Shown piece after piece: positions 44,324 to 54,087 of a stretch of 64,000 bases of DNA. The stretch is from Franzmannia pantelleriensis (GTDB lineage Bacteria; Pseudomonadota; Gammaproteobacteria; Pseudomonadales; Halomonadaceae), in NCBI RefSeq assembly GCF_900102875.1, contig NZ_FNGH01000011.1, forward strand, positions 1 to 64,000, given 5' to 3'. The notes under the pieces were generated by a model. The model saw only the letters and a program-made list of their open reading frames with translations. It had not been told where the DNA came from and made no database searches. Each line of letters begins with the position of its first letter. Within the stretch, counting starts at the first letter, position 1. Made by a program: the position numbers and the translations under genes.

Positions 44324-44734
44324 ATGCTTGCTATCGAAGGGCTCGATCATCTGGTGCTGAGGGTGGTAGACCTCGAGACCATGCGTCGCTTCTACTGCGA
44401 GGTACTGGGCTGTGAAGTAGCTCGCGACAAGCCAGAGATCGGGCTGCTGCAGCTGCGCGCCGGCGATGCGCTGATCGACCTGGTGCCGGTGGATGGCCCG
44501 CTGGGCCGCCAGGGCGGCGCCGCGCCAGGCCGCGAAGGGCGCAACCTGGCGCATTTCTGCCTGCGCCTGACGCGCTTCGATGCCGCCGAGCTGAGCGCTC
44601 ATCTGGCGGGTTATGGCGTCGAGCCCGGTGAGGTCAAGACCCGCTTCGGAGCCCGCGGGGAGGGGCCGTCACTGTATATCGACGACCCTGAAGGCAATAC
44701 CGTCGAGCTCAAAGGGCCGCCCGATCCGGCCTAG
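44324..44734 (+). CDS. VOC-family (glyoxalase/dioxygenase-fold) protein
   Basis: 136 residues, one complete VOC module. IEGLDHLVLRVVDLETMRRFYCEVLGCEV gives the first metal His (residue 8), NLAHFCLRL the second, and DPEGNTVELKG the Glu. Metal-dependent lyase or dioxygenase chemistry is possible, but no substrate can be named. AGGAG precedes the ATG at 44324. It stands between unrelated genes. Confidence 0.85.
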   Translation: MLAIEGLDHLVLRVVDLETMRRFYCEVLGCEVARDKPEIGLLQLRAGDALIDLVPVDGPLGRQGGAAPGREGRNLAHFCLRLTRFDAAELSAHLAGYGVEPGEVKTRFGARGEGPSLYIDDPEGNTVELKGPPDPA

Positions 44735-44736
44735 CT

Positions 44737-45972
44737 TCACGCCTGAGGCTCGCCGCTGACGATGCGGTCGCGGCCGGCATGCTTGGCGCGATACAGCCGC
44801 TGATCGGCCAGGGCCAGCAGCTGCTCACGGTCGAGGGTACCCTCGACCGGCATGGCGCTGGCGATGCCGATGCTGGCGGTGACCCTCTCCGCTTCGGGAT
44901 GCGGAAGCGCCAGGGCGTGAATCGCCTGGCGAATGCGCTCGGCGACCCGTTGCGCTGCCTCGAGGTCGGTATTGGCCAGCATGCACACGAACTCCTCACC
45001 GCCGTAGCGCGCCACCAGGTCTCCCGGCCGCGTGACTACCTCGGCCAGGGCGCTGGCCAGGGCGCGCAGGGTGTCATCACCCACGGCATGGCCGAATTGG
45101 TCATTGTAGGTTTTGAAGTGATCGACATCGAGGAAGATCACAGCCAGTGGCGTGCCCTCGATACGGCTCTTTTCCCAGCTGGCGGCGTAGACGTCATCGA
45201 AGCAGCGCCGGTTGGCGATCCCGGTGAGCCCATCGCGGGTCGAGATCTGGTGCAGTTGGTCGCGCTGCTCGAGACCGCGCTGAAAGGCGTTCAGCAGCTC
45301 ATCGAGACTCTCGACCAGCTCTCCGAGCTCATCGTTGTGATGATGGCCGAGCGCGGGTTTCGGCCAGTCGCCGGGGCGCCGCGGGTCGGTGGCGGCAATC
45401 GCCGTATGCACCTTGAGCAGCGGCCGGGTGATGAAGACATGGAACACCGCTACCACCAGGGCGGCGATAGCGAAGGCCTTGATCACGCTGAGCAGGAACA
45501 CCACCCGGCTGCGTTCGACGAAGGCGCTGCCCAGGCTATCCATCGCCAGGCGCAATTCGATTTCTCCCACGTGGCTCGCCGGGCTGCCCTGGCCGAGGTC
45601 GTAGTCGAGGCTGGCGCGGTAGTGAAGGATGTCGCCGAACAGGCGCTCGATCAGCCAGCCGGTCTGGCTGTCGCGGTTCAGCTCACGGCTGGCCATGACC
45701 CGCTCGAAGTCGTCGCGGATCACCACCTGCTGGACATTGCCGGCGGCAAACAGGCCATCGATGACCTGTGCGGCCAGGTCGGGATTGAGCTGGAACGCGG
45801 CTTCTGCGGCAGTGCCGTTGACCAGTTGAAGGCTGTATGCAGTCTGCTCGCGGACTTCGTCGCGCAGCGTGCGTACGTCCGAGGCCAGTTCCAGGGCGCC
45901 GGCAATGATGCTCAAGAAAATGGCGATCAGCAGGGTGAGACCGGCCTGCTTGGCGGTCAGACTGCGGCGCAT
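44737..45972 (-). CDS. Membrane-bound diguanylate cyclase (GGDEF) with periplasmic sensor
   Basis: 411 residues, makes c-di-GMP. N-terminal helix (LTLLIAIFLSIIAGALEL), a periplasmic segment of about 120 residues, a second helix (VIKAFAIAALVVAVFHVFI), a HAMP-like linker and a GGDEF domain with DVDHFKTYND and the active-site GGEEF. An inhibitory-site RxxD (RPGD) lies five residues before GGEEF. The ATG at 45972 overlaps the stop of the tandem-receptor gene (TGATG), so the two are translationally coupled; the receptor may signal to the periplasmic segment. Confidence 0.93.
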   Translation of the reverse strand: MRRSLTAKQAGLTLLIAIFLSIIAGALELASDVRTLRDEVREQTAYSLQLVNGTAAEAAFQLNPDLAAQVIDGLFAAGNVQQVVIRDDFERVMASRELNRDSQTGWLIERLFGDILHYRASLDYDLGQGSPASHVGEIELRLAMDSLGSAFVERSRVVFLLSVIKAFAIAALVVAVFHVFITRPLLKVHTAIAATDPRRPGDWPKPALGHHHNDELGELVESLDELLNAFQRGLEQRDQLHQISTRDGLTGIANRRCFDDVYAASWEKSRIEGTPLAVIFLDVDHFKTYNDQFGHAVGDDTLRALASALAEVVTRPGDLVARYGGEEFVCMLANTDLEAAQRVAERIRQAIHALALPHPEAERVTASIGIASAMPVEGTLDREQLLALADQRLYRAKHAGRDRIVSGEPQA

Positions 45973-47375
45973 CACGGTGCGACTCCCAGGGTATCGAGCA
46001 CCTCGGCTTCGATGCGTGCATTGACCCCGGCACGGCGCTGATCGTCCAACGTGCGCTGCAGGTCGGAAAGGAAGGTGGCGGAGACAGACGGATGGCAGGC
46101 CAGATAGAGCTCGACGTCGTGGAAGTCGAACAGCTTGCGCAGTTCGACGTTGGCTTCGGCGGCAAGCACTCGGCCGGTGAGTTCGCCGGTGACCCAGACG
46201 TCGATTAGGCCCGCGGTGAGCCGCTGGATGTTGTCGCGCTCCTGGCTAGCCACGGTGATGGGGATACCGCGGGCCTCGACGTGCTGACCCACCGCGTCTT
46301 CACGAAAGCTGCCGACGGTCAGGCCGGCGAGCTCATCGAGGCCGTCGGCCATCAGTGGACTGTCGATGGTCACGAAGGCCGCCCAGCGATTGCTGGCCAG
46401 CGGGCCGACCCAGTTGAACTGCGCTTCGCGAGCGGGTGTGCGGCTGGTCGAGTAGGCACAGTGGTTGTCGCGCAGGCGCGCTTCGGTGATGGCGCGTGCC
46501 CAGGGCATTAGCCGGAAGCTGGCGCTGTGGCTGGTGTCGGCCAGGGCACGCTGCAGGATCCGTGTTGCCAGACCGTCGATCTGGCGGTCGCCATCCAGGT
46601 AGTTGAACGGCGGGTACTCCTCGGTGGTGAAGGTCACCTCGCTGCCGGTGAGCCGTGCCAGCTGGCCTTGCCGCTCGAGGGCGTCGAGCGCCGTTTGCAT
46701 GGCTTCGACCAGGGCCGAGTCGGTGTCGCGGTGCACGGCGAAGTAGAGATCGGACTCGCTGAGGGTATACACCGGCTCGAAGTAGCGGGTGTCGATGTCG
46801 TGCTGTTCCATCAGCCAGAAGGCCACGTTCTGGCTGTAGGCCCACAGGTCGACGCGGCCGTGCTCGAGCATCTTCAGCGCGCTAAGATTGGAAATCGCCG
46901 GGCGCAGCTGGTCGTCGCTCACGCCACCTTCGATCAGGCGCTGGGCGCCGATGTCCTCGCGAATCACCGCGATACGGTAGTCCTGGGCGGCCAGGGCGTC
47001 GAGGTCGTCGAGGCGAATGCCGCTGTCGCGCCGTGCCAGCAGGGTGACGCTGTCGCGGGCGATCGGGCCGACCCATTGGAACAGCGCCTCGCGCTGTTCG
47101 GTGCGGGTCGTAGAAAACAGCACCGTATCCGGTTCGGTGAGAGCGATATCGTAGCCGCGTGCCCAGGGGAAGTAGCGCACGGCGTCGCGGTCGAGTGGGG
47201 TGTCGGTGGCCTCGAACAGGGCCTCGAGTACCTCGATGGCGATCCCCTCCAGGCGACCGTCATGGCGATAGTTGTAGGGCGGATACTCTTCGGTAATGAA
47301 GGTCAGCCGCTCCAGGGCGAGAGCCGAAGTGAGCGGCAGTATCAGGCACAGTGCCAGTATCAGCCTTGCTATCAT
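45972..47375 (-). CDS. Periplasmic protein with two tandem family-3 solute-binding domains
   Basis: 467 residues. Signal peptide (MIARLILALCLILPLTSALA) and two similar modules: RLTFITEEYPPYNY at about residue 25 and VTFTTEEYPPFNY at about residue 250, each followed by a YFPWARGYDIAL- or LMPWARAITEA-type stretch. This is the type 2 binding fold of polar amino-acid receptors, duplicated. No ABC transporter is adjacent; the coupled gene is a diguanylate cyclase, so it is more likely a sensor than a transporter subunit. The ATG at 47375 directly starts the signal; earlier in-frame starts do not. Confidence 0.88.
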   Translation of the reverse strand: MIARLILALCLILPLTSALALERLTFITEEYPPYNYRHDGRLEGIAIEVLEALFEATDTPLDRDAVRYFPWARGYDIALTEPDTVLFSTTRTEQREALFQWVGPIARDSVTLLARRDSGIRLDDLDALAAQDYRIAVIREDIGAQRLIEGGVSDDQLRPAISNLSALKMLEHGRVDLWAYSQNVAFWLMEQHDIDTRYFEPVYTLSESDLYFAVHRDTDSALVEAMQTALDALERQGQLARLTGSEVTFTTEEYPPFNYLDGDRQIDGLATRILQRALADTSHSASFRLMPWARAITEARLRDNHCAYSTSRTPAREAQFNWVGPLASNRWAAFVTIDSPLMADGLDELAGLTVGSFREDAVGQHVEARGIPITVASQERDNIQRLTAGLIDVWVTGELTGRVLAAEANVELRKLFDFHDVELYLACHPSVSATFLSDLQRTLDDQRRAGVNARIEAEVLDTLGVAP

Positions 47376-47616
47376 GGGCGCGGTGTTCCCTGTCCGAGAC
47401 GCATCCTGAAAGATGATGGCGGTCGCCATGTTCAGTCGGGCCGTCAAGCAAGGCCGACCACTTATAAAGAATATCGGCAGCTAGGCTCCAAGCTAGAGGA
47501 AAACCGGCAGCATGTCACTCGATCGGTCGTATCGCTGCATCGGTCTTAGCGCTGCGTAGTGGCGAGCGCCACTCTGCTGGTAGTCTTGTCGAGCCACGCT
47601 CACAAAGGAATGCCCC

Positions 47617-48969
47617 ATGAGCCATACCGGCGTCGTGCCCCGCAGCCGGGCTTCGCGCAAGGAGATACTGGGCTGGGCGATGTTCGACTTCGCCAACCAG
47701 GCCTACACCCTGCTGATCATCACCGTGGTGTTCGGCGAACTGTTCACCACGGTGATCGTCGGTGACCGCGGCGACGATTATCGCCTGGCCAACCTGCTGT
47801 GGAGCCTGGCGCTGGCGCTCAGCTACCTGATGGTGGTGGTCAGCGGTCCGCTATGTGGGGCGGTGATGGACTACTCGGCGAGCAAGAAGCGCTTTCTGTT
47901 CATCAGCTATCTGGCCACCATCGCCACTACCGCGATGCTCTATTTCGTGGCGCCGGGCTATGTGCTGCTGGGCTTCATCCTGATCACTCTGTCCAACTAT
48001 GCCTACTCGATGGGCGAGTCGTTCATCGCCGCTTTCCTGCCTGATCTGGGGCCTCCTCGAGATCTGGGCAAGATCTCCGGCTTCGGCTGGGCGCTGGGCT
48101 ATGTCGGTGGCCTGTTCGCCGCCGGCTTCACGCTGGTGGTGCTCGGCGAAGCCAGCGCCGAGAACTTCGAGCGCATTCGCTGGGTCGGCCCCTTCGCCGC
48201 GGGCTTCTTCCTGGTGACCGCCATCCCCACCTTCCTGTGGCTCAGGGAGCGCGGCACGCCCCAGGCGCTGCCCGCCGGCATGAGCTACTATCGCATCGCC
48301 CGTCAGCGGGTCACCCAGACCCTTCAGGATCTGCGCCGCTTCCGCGATCTGGGGGTGTTCCTGGTGTCGCTGCTGTTCTCCATGGCCGGGGTCTACATCA
48401 TCATCGCCTTCGCCTTCATCTACGGTGCTCAGGTGATCGGCTGGGACGAGTCGATCCGCAATATCATGTTCATCATCGTGCAGATCACTGCCGCCGCCGG
48501 TGCGCTGGGCTTCGGTATGATCCAGGATCGCATTGGCGCCAAGGTCACCTATATCGGCACGCTGCTGCTGTGGGTGGCGGCGATCTTGGCGATCTGGGCG
48601 ACCCCGGAGCTGACGGCCTGGCTCAACGCTCAGCTGGGGCTCGACTGGGAGGCGCAGCATCTGTTTCTGGTGGTCGGTTGCCTGGCGGGGCTTAGCCTGG
48701 GCTCCAGCCAGTCCGCCAGCCGCGCCCTGGTGGGGCTGTTTTCGCCGCTGGAGAAATCGGCGGAGTTCTTCGGCTTCTGGGGCTTGGCCAACAAGCTGGC
48801 CGGGGTGTTCGGCATCATCTGCCTGGGGCTGCTGCAGTCGGTGGTCGGCCTGCAGGCCTCGATCCTGCTCTGCGCGGGGCTGTTCATCGTCGCCATCCTG
48901 ATCTGCCTGGCGGTCAATCAGGGCCGTGGGCAGCGGGTGGCCGAACAGTGGCAGGCCCCGGGTCGATGA
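47617..48969 (+). CDS. MFS transporter of the UMF1 (Atg22-like) group
   Basis: 450-residue inner-membrane carrier with 12 hydrophobic helices. GWAMFDFANQAYTLLIITVVF near the N-terminus is the group hallmark. MDYSASKKRFLFISYL and LGLSLGSSQSASRALVGLFSP are also typical. The substrate is unknown. It overlaps the next gene by an ATGA, so the two permeases are co-expressed. Confidence 0.9.
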   Translation: MSHTGVVPRSRASRKEILGWAMFDFANQAYTLLIITVVFGELFTTVIVGDRGDDYRLANLLWSLALALSYLMVVVSGPLCGAVMDYSASKKRFLFISYLATIATTAMLYFVAPGYVLLGFILITLSNYAYSMGESFIAAFLPDLGPPRDLGKISGFGWALGYVGGLFAAGFTLVVLGEASAENFERIRWVGPFAAGFFLVTAIPTFLWLRERGTPQALPAGMSYYRIARQRVTQTLQDLRRFRDLGVFLVSLLFSMAGVYIIIAFAFIYGAQVIGWDESIRNIMFIIVQITAAAGALGFGMIQDRIGAKVTYIGTLLLWVAAILAIWATPELTAWLNAQLGLDWEAQHLFLVVGCLAGLSLGSSQSASRALVGLFSPLEKSAEFFGFWGLANKLAGVFGIICLGLLQSVVGLQASILLCAGLFIVAILICLAVNQGRGQRVAEQWQAPGR

Positions 48970-49697
48970 GCGAGCCGCTGACGCTGCTGGTCATCGCCCT
49001 GACCTTTCTGCTGGGCGGTGCGGTCAAGGGAGTGATCGGCATGGGCATGCCGACCATCGCCTTGGCGTTGCTCACCGCTAGCGTCGGCCTGCCGGCGGCG
49101 GTGGCGCTGATGCTGGTGCCGACCTTCGTCACCAACGTCTGGCAGGCGCTGGTCGGCGGGCAGCTGCGGGTAATCGTGGCCCGGCTATGGCCGTTCTTGA
49201 TCGCGGCACTGGTGGCGATCTGGCCCGGTGTCAGCCTGCTGGCGCGGCTCGACCCGAGCTGGTTGGCGGCCCTGCTGGGGAGCTTGATCGTGACCTATGC
49301 GCTACTCAACCTGTGGCACCGCCACGGCTGGCAGGTGCGGCGTGAACGCCGTGCGGGGGTCGCCTGCGGTGTGCTCAACGGCCTGTTGACCGGCATGACC
49401 GGCTCCTCGGTGTTCCCCGGGGTGCCTTACCTGCAGGCGCTGGGCCTGCCCCGGGATGTCTTGATCCAGTCCATGGGCGTCCTGTTTACCCTCTCGACCT
49501 TGGTGCTGGCGATCTCGATGGGGGGCCAGCAGCTGCTCGATGGCGAGCTGCTCGGGCTCTCGGCCATGGCCGTGCTGCCGGCACTGCTGGGCATGCGCCT
49601 CGGGCGCCGGCTGCGGCCGCGGCTCTCCGAGCAGGCCTTTCGGCGCTGCTTCTTCATCGGGCTGTTGCTGTTAGGCGGCTATTTGATATTTGGCTAA
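48966..49697 (+). CDS. TauE/SafE-family permease
   Basis: 243-residue membrane protein with about eight helices. GGAVKGVIGMGMPTIALALLT and the second half GLLTGMTGSSVFPGVPYLQALG repeat the family glycine-rich motif. Such proteins export sulfite, organosulfonates or similar anions. It is coupled to the UMF1-type gene (ATGA) and has no sulfonate genes around it. Confidence 0.9.
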   Translation: MSEPLTLLVIALTFLLGGAVKGVIGMGMPTIALALLTASVGLPAAVALMLVPTFVTNVWQALVGGQLRVIVARLWPFLIAALVAIWPGVSLLARLDPSWLAALLGSLIVTYALLNLWHRHGWQVRRERRAGVACGVLNGLLTGMTGSSVFPGVPYLQALGLPRDVLIQSMGVLFTLSTLVLAISMGGQQLLDGELLGLSAMAVLPALLGMRLGRRLRPRLSEQAFRRCFFIGLLLLGGYLIFG

Positions 49698-49838
49698 AGA
49701 AGGCGTGAAAAGGGCCGATAACCGTTACAAGCGACTTCACGACTGAAGTTCGTGATCGGCCAGCCGCGAGGGATTGCCCGTCTCCATTTAGGCGGAACAG
49801 CAGGTCACTAGCATTCCGTTTGCTGTGGAGGTCCCACT

Positions 49839-51695
49839 TTGACGCGCTCCCCACCCCCTTCTTCCCTTTCCATGGATGCCCCGGGCCTGACGCCTGATGC
49901 ATCGGTGCCTTGGCAGGATCAATCACTCTTCGAGCTCATCGATACCGGGTCAGAAAGACGTTTCGACCGTTTGACGGGCCTGGTCGCCGATATTCTTGGC
50001 ACTCCCATTTGTCTGGTCACGCTATTCGATGCCCAGCGCGCCTGGATCAAGTCCGCGATTGGCATCCAGCCTGACTGCGAGCGCCCTTACGGGGCCTGGT
50101 TCTGCCAGCCCACGCTGCAGAACGGCTTTCATGAAGTCAGCAAACAGGGCAATGAGGCCTTCTTCGAGAAGGTGTCGAAAATGCTCTGTCACGACGGGCT
50201 AGGCTTTTATGCAGGCCACGCATTACGAGATTCGCAAGGACAGGCGGTGGGAACATTGTGTGTCCTCGATCAGCGGCAGCGACAGTTGGATGATCAAGAG
50301 AGACAGCGATTTGCACAGTTGGCAGAGCTGGTCGAGCACGAAATCCTGTTTACTGACCGCTTGAAACTCACTCAGGCCGATCTAGTCGAGCAGGCCTTGT
50401 TTGACCCAGCAACGTCACTACCGCGTCAGCTGGTCGGACACGATTGCCTACTCTCGGTAATTGAATCTGCTGATCAGCGTCACGCCAAGGTCGGGCTAGC
50501 GGTCGTGCATTTTATTCAGTATGACGAAATGGCAAATGCCTATGGAGAAAAAGCGCGCGATGAGGCAATGAACCTGTTCAGCGAGAGGTTGAAAGCCATC
50601 AGCGGACAGCATGGCATGGTATCGCGCCCCCTACCTGATCGGCTGCTGATAGCAAGAGGCGATATTTCTTCGATATCGACGGCTCATCAATGGGCTGAGC
50701 GCATCTACCATGAAGCAATTCGTCCTTACGACATTGCTAACGGCAAGCGTAGTGCCCAGGTGGCGGTTGGCGCCTGTCTATATCCTGATCAAGCCGCAGG
50801 GGCCGAGGAGTTGTCGCGTCGTGCCAATATTGCCAAGCCGAGTCAAGGCGGGTTCAGCTTCTATGATGATGGCGATGAATCGCGTGTGCTGCGTCGTGAT
50901 CAGATGACCCGGGCTTTCATCGAGTCACTGGCCAAGAGTCGATTGAGTCTGGTTTTTCAACCCATTGTCAGCTATAGCACAGGGCGTGTGGTCGCCTGTG
51001 AGGCCTTGGCGCGCTGGGAGGATTCGACCCTTGGGACGGTGAGTCCCGGCGAGTTCATCCCGATTGTCGAAGATAATCCCATGCTATGCGAAGAGTTTAC
51101 GCGCTGGGTTTTGTTGCGTGCCTGCCAAGCGGCTCGCGTGTGGAACGATGCGCTGGAAGAGCCAGTAAAGGTCAATGTCAATATCTCCGCCACAGAGCTC
51201 TATCGCGAGGGGTTGATCGGCGATATAGATGCTGCCTTGTCATCAGCGGGTCTGGCGCCTGAGCTGCTGGTCATCGAGGTGACCGAACAAGCCCTGATCC
51301 AACGTATTGACCGTGCGGTCCAGGCGCTTGAAATGCTGAAGTCACGCGGCATCAGGACGGCATTGGACGACTTCGGTACGGGCTACTCCTCGCTTAGCTA
51401 CCTGCGTCAACTGCCACTGGATACGCTCAAGATTGACCGTAGCTTTATCATCGACCTGGCAACAGACTGCACCGCCCGCGAAGTGACGCGAGGTATTGTC
51501 AATATTGGCGGTGCGCTGAAGATCAATGTCGTGGCGGAGGGCGTCGAAACGGAGGCTCAACAGGCGGTACTGGGTGATATTGGGATTGAGCAGGTACAAG
51601 GATATCTCTGGCATCGTCCAATGGCCTGCGAGGCACTGGGTGAGATACTCATGCGAGCCAATGCCTGCCGTGATGTGATCAGCCCGGGCGGCTGA
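49839..51695 (+). CDS. GAF-EAL protein with degenerate GGDEF (c-di-GMP phosphodiesterase)
   Basis: 618 residues: N-terminal GAF (about 30-185), a GGDEF-like region without GGDEF (about 195-350), and an intact EAL domain: CEALARW, NVNIS, EVTE, DDFGTG, KIDRSF and VAEGVE. It should hydrolyse c-di-GMP, with the middle domain regulatory. The start shown is a TTG with GGAGG about 7 bases upstream; the next in-frame ATG is 11 codons later and is the main alternative. It overlaps the convergent flavin-reductase gene by 17 bases. More AT-rich than its neighbours. Confidence 0.88.
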   Translation: MTRSPPPSSLSMDAPGLTPDASVPWQDQSLFELIDTGSERRFDRLTGLVADILGTPICLVTLFDAQRAWIKSAIGIQPDCERPYGAWFCQPTLQNGFHEVSKQGNEAFFEKVSKMLCHDGLGFYAGHALRDSQGQAVGTLCVLDQRQRQLDDQERQRFAQLAELVEHEILFTDRLKLTQADLVEQALFDPATSLPRQLVGHDCLLSVIESADQRHAKVGLAVVHFIQYDEMANAYGEKARDEAMNLFSERLKAISGQHGMVSRPLPDRLLIARGDISSISTAHQWAERIYHEAIRPYDIANGKRSAQVAVGACLYPDQAAGAEELSRRANIAKPSQGGFSFYDDGDESRVLRRDQMTRAFIESLAKSRLSLVFQPIVSYSTGRVVACEALARWEDSTLGTVSPGEFIPIVEDNPMLCEEFTRWVLLRACQAARVWNDALEEPVKVNVNISATELYREGLIGDIDAALSSAGLAPELLVIEVTEQALIQRIDRAVQALEMLKSRGIRTALDDFGTGYSSLSYLRQLPLDTLKIDRSFIIDLATDCTAREVTRGIVNIGGALKINVVAEGVETEAQQAVLGDIGIEQVQGYLWHRPMACEALGEILMRANACRDVISPGG

Positions 51696-52293
51696 GGGCA
51701 AAGCGATCGCTGGCGCGCAGGTAGTCGCTGCCCGCCAGGCGACCGATTGGCTTGAGCGTCTCCAGGTCGACGTGACGGCCGTTCCATACTGTCGGGTCGG
51801 CGTGGATTGCCACTACCTCGGCGATCACCAGGTTGCCGGCCATGGGGCCTTCGCCGAAGCGCATGATGTCGCGTACCCGGCAGCCGAAGGCCACCGGCGC
51901 TTCAGCGATCCGCGGCACCTGCAAGGGCGGCATGGCGAGCTTTGCCAGCCCGGCATGCGCGAATTCGTCCTGATCCGGGGCCAGGCTGGCACTGGTGGCG
52001 TTGAGCGCCTCGGCCAGTGCCTCGCCGCCGATATGGATCACGCACTCGGGCACGGCATCGAGGTTGTTCAGGGTGTCCTTGGCCTCGGCCTGGCCGTTGA
52101 GTAGCGGCGAGAATACCAGCACCGGCGGCGCCACGCTGGCCACGTTGAAGAACGAGAAGGGCGCCAGGTTGGCGGTCCCGGCGGCGTCCACGCTGGCGAC
52201 CCAAGCGATCGGTCGCGGCGCGATGCTGCCGGTGAAGAGTCGATAGAGGCGGCCAGCGTCCCATGCGTCGGTGGGCAGGGCAGTATCGGTCAT
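51679..52293 (-). CDS. Flavin reductase-like FMN-binding protein
   Basis: 204 residues, split-barrel FMN-binding fold. RLYRLFTGSIAPRPIAWVASVDAAG and NLAPFSFFNVASVAPPVLVFS are diagnostic of the DIM6/NTAB flavin reductase family. It reduces or binds FMN; the partner monooxygenase is not adjacent. Length is normal. Its 3' end overlaps the EAL gene on the other strand. Confidence 0.9.
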   Translation of the reverse strand: MTDTALPTDAWDAGRLYRLFTGSIAPRPIAWVASVDAAGTANLAPFSFFNVASVAPPVLVFSPLLNGQAEAKDTLNNLDAVPECVIHIGGEALAEALNATSASLAPDQDEFAHAGLAKLAMPPLQVPRIAEAPVAFGCRVRDIMRFGEGPMAGNLVIAEVVAIHADPTVWNGRHVDLETLKPIGRLAGSDYLRASDRFALSRPG

Positions 52294-52468
52294 TGGGCGT
52301 GTCTCCAGGCGATGGCGAGCGGTAGGTCATGTATCCCACCATTGAATCGATGCGCGGTAAAGTGGCCAGATGCCGCGTGTGCGCCGAGGTGTTGGTAGGC
52401 TGGAGGGAACCGATCGCCGTTTGCGGCGACTATGTATGGGTGAGGCGGCTGCCGGTGGAGGTGAGTCA

Positions 52469-52990
52469 ATGGACGATCAGGACAGAGGCGTGCGGCGCAC
52501 CGGGCTCGGCATGATGCTGCTGTTCTGGCTGCTGGTGCTGGCCATGGGCAGCTGGTGGTTCCAGGGCGTGCTCGATGAGCGGCGTAACCCTAACGCCGGC
52601 CTGGTGCACATGACCGAGGGCGACGAACCGGTGACCCTGACCCGCAACGCCTCGGGGCACTTCGTCGCCACCGGGCGCATCAACGGCGAACCGGTGGAGT
52701 TTTTGCTCGATACCGGGGCGACCTACATCGCAGTGTCCAATGACCTGGCCGAGCAGCTGGCTCTCGAGGCGGGTCGCACCGCCAGCTTCCAGACCGCCAA
52801 CGGCCGCGTCGACGGCTTTATCACCGAGCTTGACCGCGTCAGCCTTGGCGGCCTCACCGCGCGCCAGGTGCGCGGCTCGATCAATCCGGGCATGGAAGGC
52901 GACAGGGCGCTGCTGGGCATGAGCTTTCTCAACCGCTTCGATATTCGGATCAGTGGTGATCAGATGGTGCTCAGTCGTCCCGAGCCCTGA
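52469..52990 (+). CDS. Membrane-anchored retropepsin-like aspartic protease
   Basis: 173 residues with one N-terminal helix (MMLLFWLLVLAMGSWWF) and a clan AA protease domain: FLLDTGATYIAVS holds the catalytic Asp, and LLGMSFLNRFDIRI the second flap. One DTG per chain, so it acts as a dimer. Family known as TIGR02281-type. GGAGG precedes the ATG at 52469. It is 29 bases upstream of the YihY gene and may share its transcript. Confidence 0.88.
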   Translation: MDDQDRGVRRTGLGMMLLFWLLVLAMGSWWFQGVLDERRNPNAGLVHMTEGDEPVTLTRNASGHFVATGRINGEPVEFLLDTGATYIAVSNDLAEQLALEAGRTASFQTANGRVDGFITELDRVSLGGLTARQVRGSINPGMEGDRALLGMSFLNRFDIRISGDQMVLSRPEP

Positions 52991-53019
52991 TTGTGTTTGC
53001 CAAGTTTAAGGAGCCGCAC

Positions 53020-53997
53020 GTGACCGAGGACGGGTCGAACACCCCCCGTGGCCGTCGCGCCGAGCAGCCGGGCCAGATTGGGGGCCTCGGCTGGCTGGAT
53101 ATTGTCTGGCGGGTCAGGCGCGAGATGAGCGATGACAACATCACCATGCTCGCTGCCGGGGTGGCCTTTTACGCCTTGCTGGCGGTATTTCCAGCGCTGG
53201 CGGCCATCATCTCGATCTGGGCGCTGGTGCTGGACCCCCACGATATGGCGCGCCAGATCACTGAGCTGAGCCGTTTCATTCCTCCTGGCGCGGCGGCGAT
53301 CATCGAATACCAGGCCAACGAGATCAGCGAGAACACCGACGCCGGGCTCAGTGTGGCGGCGTTGGTCAGTCTGGTGATAGCACTTTTTGTCGCCTCCAAG
53401 GGCGTACGCGGGCTGATCCTGGGGCTGAACATCGTCTACGGCGAGCATGAGCAGCGTCGCTTCGCCCACAAGGCTACGGTGGTCTCGGCGTTGACCGTGG
53501 GGCTGATCGTGCTGACCCTGGTGACCATCGTGTTTATCGCCGGACTGCCGCTGGTGATCGGCATGCTGGGCCTCGACAGTACCCTGGTGACGCTGATCAG
53601 CCTGCTGCGCTGGCCGCTGCTGGTACTGATCATGATGCTGGTGATCGCGGTGCTGTATCGGTTTGCGCCTTACCGGCGCGCGCCACGTTGGGAGTGGCTC
53701 AGCGTTGGCACGGTGACGGCGACCCTGCTGTGGCTGCTGGGTTCACTGGGGCTGTCGCTATACGCTCGCCACTTCGCCAGCTTCAGCGAGCTATACGGCT
53801 CGCTGGGGGCGGTGGTGGTACTCCTGCTGTGGTTCTGGCTGTCGGCCTTCATGGTCCTGGTTGGTGCCGAACTCAACGGCGAAATGGAGCGTCAGACCCG
53901 CCGCGATACCACTATCGGCGAGCCGCGGCCGATGGGCGAGCGCGGCGCTCGCGTGGCGGATACCCTGGGCAAGGCGCAGCCCTGGCGCAAGCGCTGA
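53020..53997 (+). CDS. YihY/BrkB-family inner-membrane protein
   Basis: 325 residues with about six helices. MLAAGVAFYALLAVFPALAA, ASKGVRGLILGLNIVYGE, and the FSELYGSLGAVVVLLLWFWLSAFMVLVGAELN end segment are family hallmarks. Function is not settled (once called RNase BN). I choose the GTG at 53020 because AAGGAG lies 6 bases upstream; another GTG is 27 bases earlier. Alkaline, charged C-terminus. Confidence 0.88.
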   Translation: MTEDGSNTPRGRRAEQPGQIGGLGWLDIVWRVRREMSDDNITMLAAGVAFYALLAVFPALAAIISIWALVLDPHDMARQITELSRFIPPGAAAIIEYQANEISENTDAGLSVAALVSLVIALFVASKGVRGLILGLNIVYGEHEQRRFAHKATVVSALTVGLIVLTLVTIVFIAGLPLVIGMLGLDSTLVTLISLLRWPLLVLIMMLVIAVLYRFAPYRRAPRWEWLSVGTVTATLLWLLGSLGLSLYARHFASFSELYGSLGAVVVLLLWFWLSAFMVLVGAELNGEMERQTRRDTTIGEPRPMGERGARVADTLGKAQPWRKR

Positions 53998-54087
53998 GAC
54001 GGTCATACGGAAGGCCCTTCAGCGCAGCGTCGCGAGCGGGTGAGGTCGATCTGGTCGCCGGCGTAGGGTGCCTGCTATCATGGATAA

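Noticed and set aside
49701-49835. Possible c-di-GMP riboswitch before the GAF-EAL gene
   Set aside because: Only a 6-bp hairpin (ACTTCA/TGAAGT) is present; the conserved GEMM core could not be found.
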